From NCBI GenBank assembly GCA_030426295.1, contig JAUHYY010000072.1:1-5336 (forward strand): 5,336 nucleotides of DNA, written 5' to 3'. This DNA comes from a bacterium (lineage in GTDB: Bacteria; Patescibacteriota; Gracilibacteria; UBA1369; GCA-2718715). Both the position numbers and the translations under genes were made by a program. This document shows positions 4,781-5,336 of this stretch, piece after piece (the stretch's first letter is position 1; each line of letters opens with the position of its first letter). Below the pieces are notes generated by a model. It worked only from the letters and a program-made list of their open reading frames with translations, had not been told where the DNA came from and did not search any database.

Positions 4781-5336
4781 ATGACTGCTGGAACAAGAAA
4801 TAGATATAGATCACCCTTCACGAGTGCGCTTGAAGGAGGTGCCACTACTGGTATCCCTGTAGAAGGTGCAACTGCTGTAGCAACTACCGAGACTGTTGAG
4901 CCTATTACATACGAAACAAGAGCTGATCTTGTCGCTATGAGAGACAACGCTGCTGGTCCATGGCGAAGATTTATAACTCTTATGAGTGGTAAGCACTTAT
5001 TTCCACCAGGTGCTACATTAGAAGCTCATGAAGAGTTAGAGCACGCTAGAAGAGTTAGAGCGGATGTTGCTATGAGAGTTAAGGCTGCAGCTGTGCTAGC
5101 TGAGGCGCATGAAAATGAACACACTACTCCAGAGTTACCAGAAGGTCCTACGCCTGCTGAAGCTGCACTTAAAGGGGCTCGAGAAGGACTACGTGAACTT
5201 AAAATCGATGGTAAAATGGTTGATACTCTTAACGAAGGTCGATCTATCGCAATAAGAAATGCTCATGAAGGATTCTCTATTCCAGAAGTTCCTACTGAGG
5301 CTTCTGATGAAGACAAGAGATATAGAGAGGCTCGGG
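4781..5336 (+). CDS. Unrecognised Ala/Glu/Arg-rich protein, N-terminal 185 residues, cut by window edge
   Basis: An ATG at 4781 opens a frame with no stop through the right edge (185 full codons). It is preceded by a good promoter, and codon choice is AT-rich and native-looking (13 of 18 Arg are AGA). There is no signal peptide or membrane segment, so it is probably cytoplasmic. By hand count it has 28 Ala, 23 Glu, 18 Arg, only 6 Lys and no Cys. Residues 1-45 are Thr/Ala/Gly-rich and probably flexible. Residues about 78-114 (LEAHEELEHARRVRADVAMR and onward) look strongly helical, as does 125-142 after a Pro-rich break. A short motif recurs: RADLVAMR at 47-54 and RADVAMR at 93-99. I recognise no family. 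A large structural or coiled-coil-like protein is a guess. The frames on the opposite strand here are weaker and have no promoter support. Confidence 0.75.
   Translation, partial: MTAGTRNRYRSPFTSALEGGATTGIPVEGATAVATTETVEPITYETRADLVAMRDNAAGPWRRFITLMSGKHLFPPGATLEAHEELEHARRVRADVAMRVKAAAVLAEAHENEHTTPELPEGPTPAEAALKGAREGLRELKIDGKMVDTLNEGRSIAIRNAHEGFSIPEVPTEASDEDKRYREAR

Noticed and set aside
4714..4996. Two overlapping minus-strand frames (77 and 61 residues), one with hydrophobic stretches
   Set aside because: They are antisense to the right-edge gene, which has a continuous frame, native codon use and a consensus promoter. The hydrophobicity comes from reading Ala/Thr/Glu codons backwards.
1..5336. 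Use of the alternative code in which TGA means glycine
   Set aside because: All recognised genes have full family length under the standard code, with no in-frame TGA.

Overview
The window is AT-rich bacterial DNA, roughly 35-40% GC by eye. It holds five complete protein-coding genes and one cut-off gene at each edge. There are no RNA genes, mobile elements or CRISPR arrays. The mix suggests a Patescibacteria/CPR-type genome (possibly the Peregrinibacteria/Gracilibacteria side): a secreted protein with a beta-sandwich-like region and SLH repeats, a membrane-anchored HtrA protease, compact spacing, and almost no Shine-Dalgarno sequences. This placement is an inference from style and was not tested. 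The standard code fits: no TGA occurs inside any reading frame, and the five visible stops are TAA or TAG.

Layout. Bases 1-310 (minus strand) hold a two-helix small membrane protein of 75 residues, followed after 1 nt by the start of a second reading frame that leaves the window. Bases 311-422 hold a strong intrinsic terminator (370-399). Bases 423-1460 (minus) encode a secreted SLH-domain protein. Bases 1461-1577 form a divergent promoter region in which two back-to-back -35 boxes meet in a near-palindrome. Bases 1578-2753 (plus) encode an HtrA/DegP-like serine protease, followed after 1 nt by a metallo-beta-lactamase-fold hydrolase (2755-3378). The convergent glyA (3375-4634, minus) shares a TTAA with the hydrolase gene, so both stop codons lie in the same four bases. 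Bases 4635-4780 are a second divergent promoter region. A cysteine-free, arginine- and alanine-rich protein of unknown function starts at 4781 and runs off the right edge.

How the parts relate. The SLH surface protein and the HtrA protease act in the envelope, and their promoters abut, so shared control is plausible. The metallo-hydrolase appears to be co-transcribed with and translationally coupled to htrA. glyA supplies glycine and one-carbon units, and its codon choice suggests high expression. The right-edge gene has a perfect TTGACA box and is the least explained coding region. I found no clear evidence of a wholly new system. The best leads are the right-edge protein, the fused divergent promoter, and the coupled small membrane gene pair on the left.
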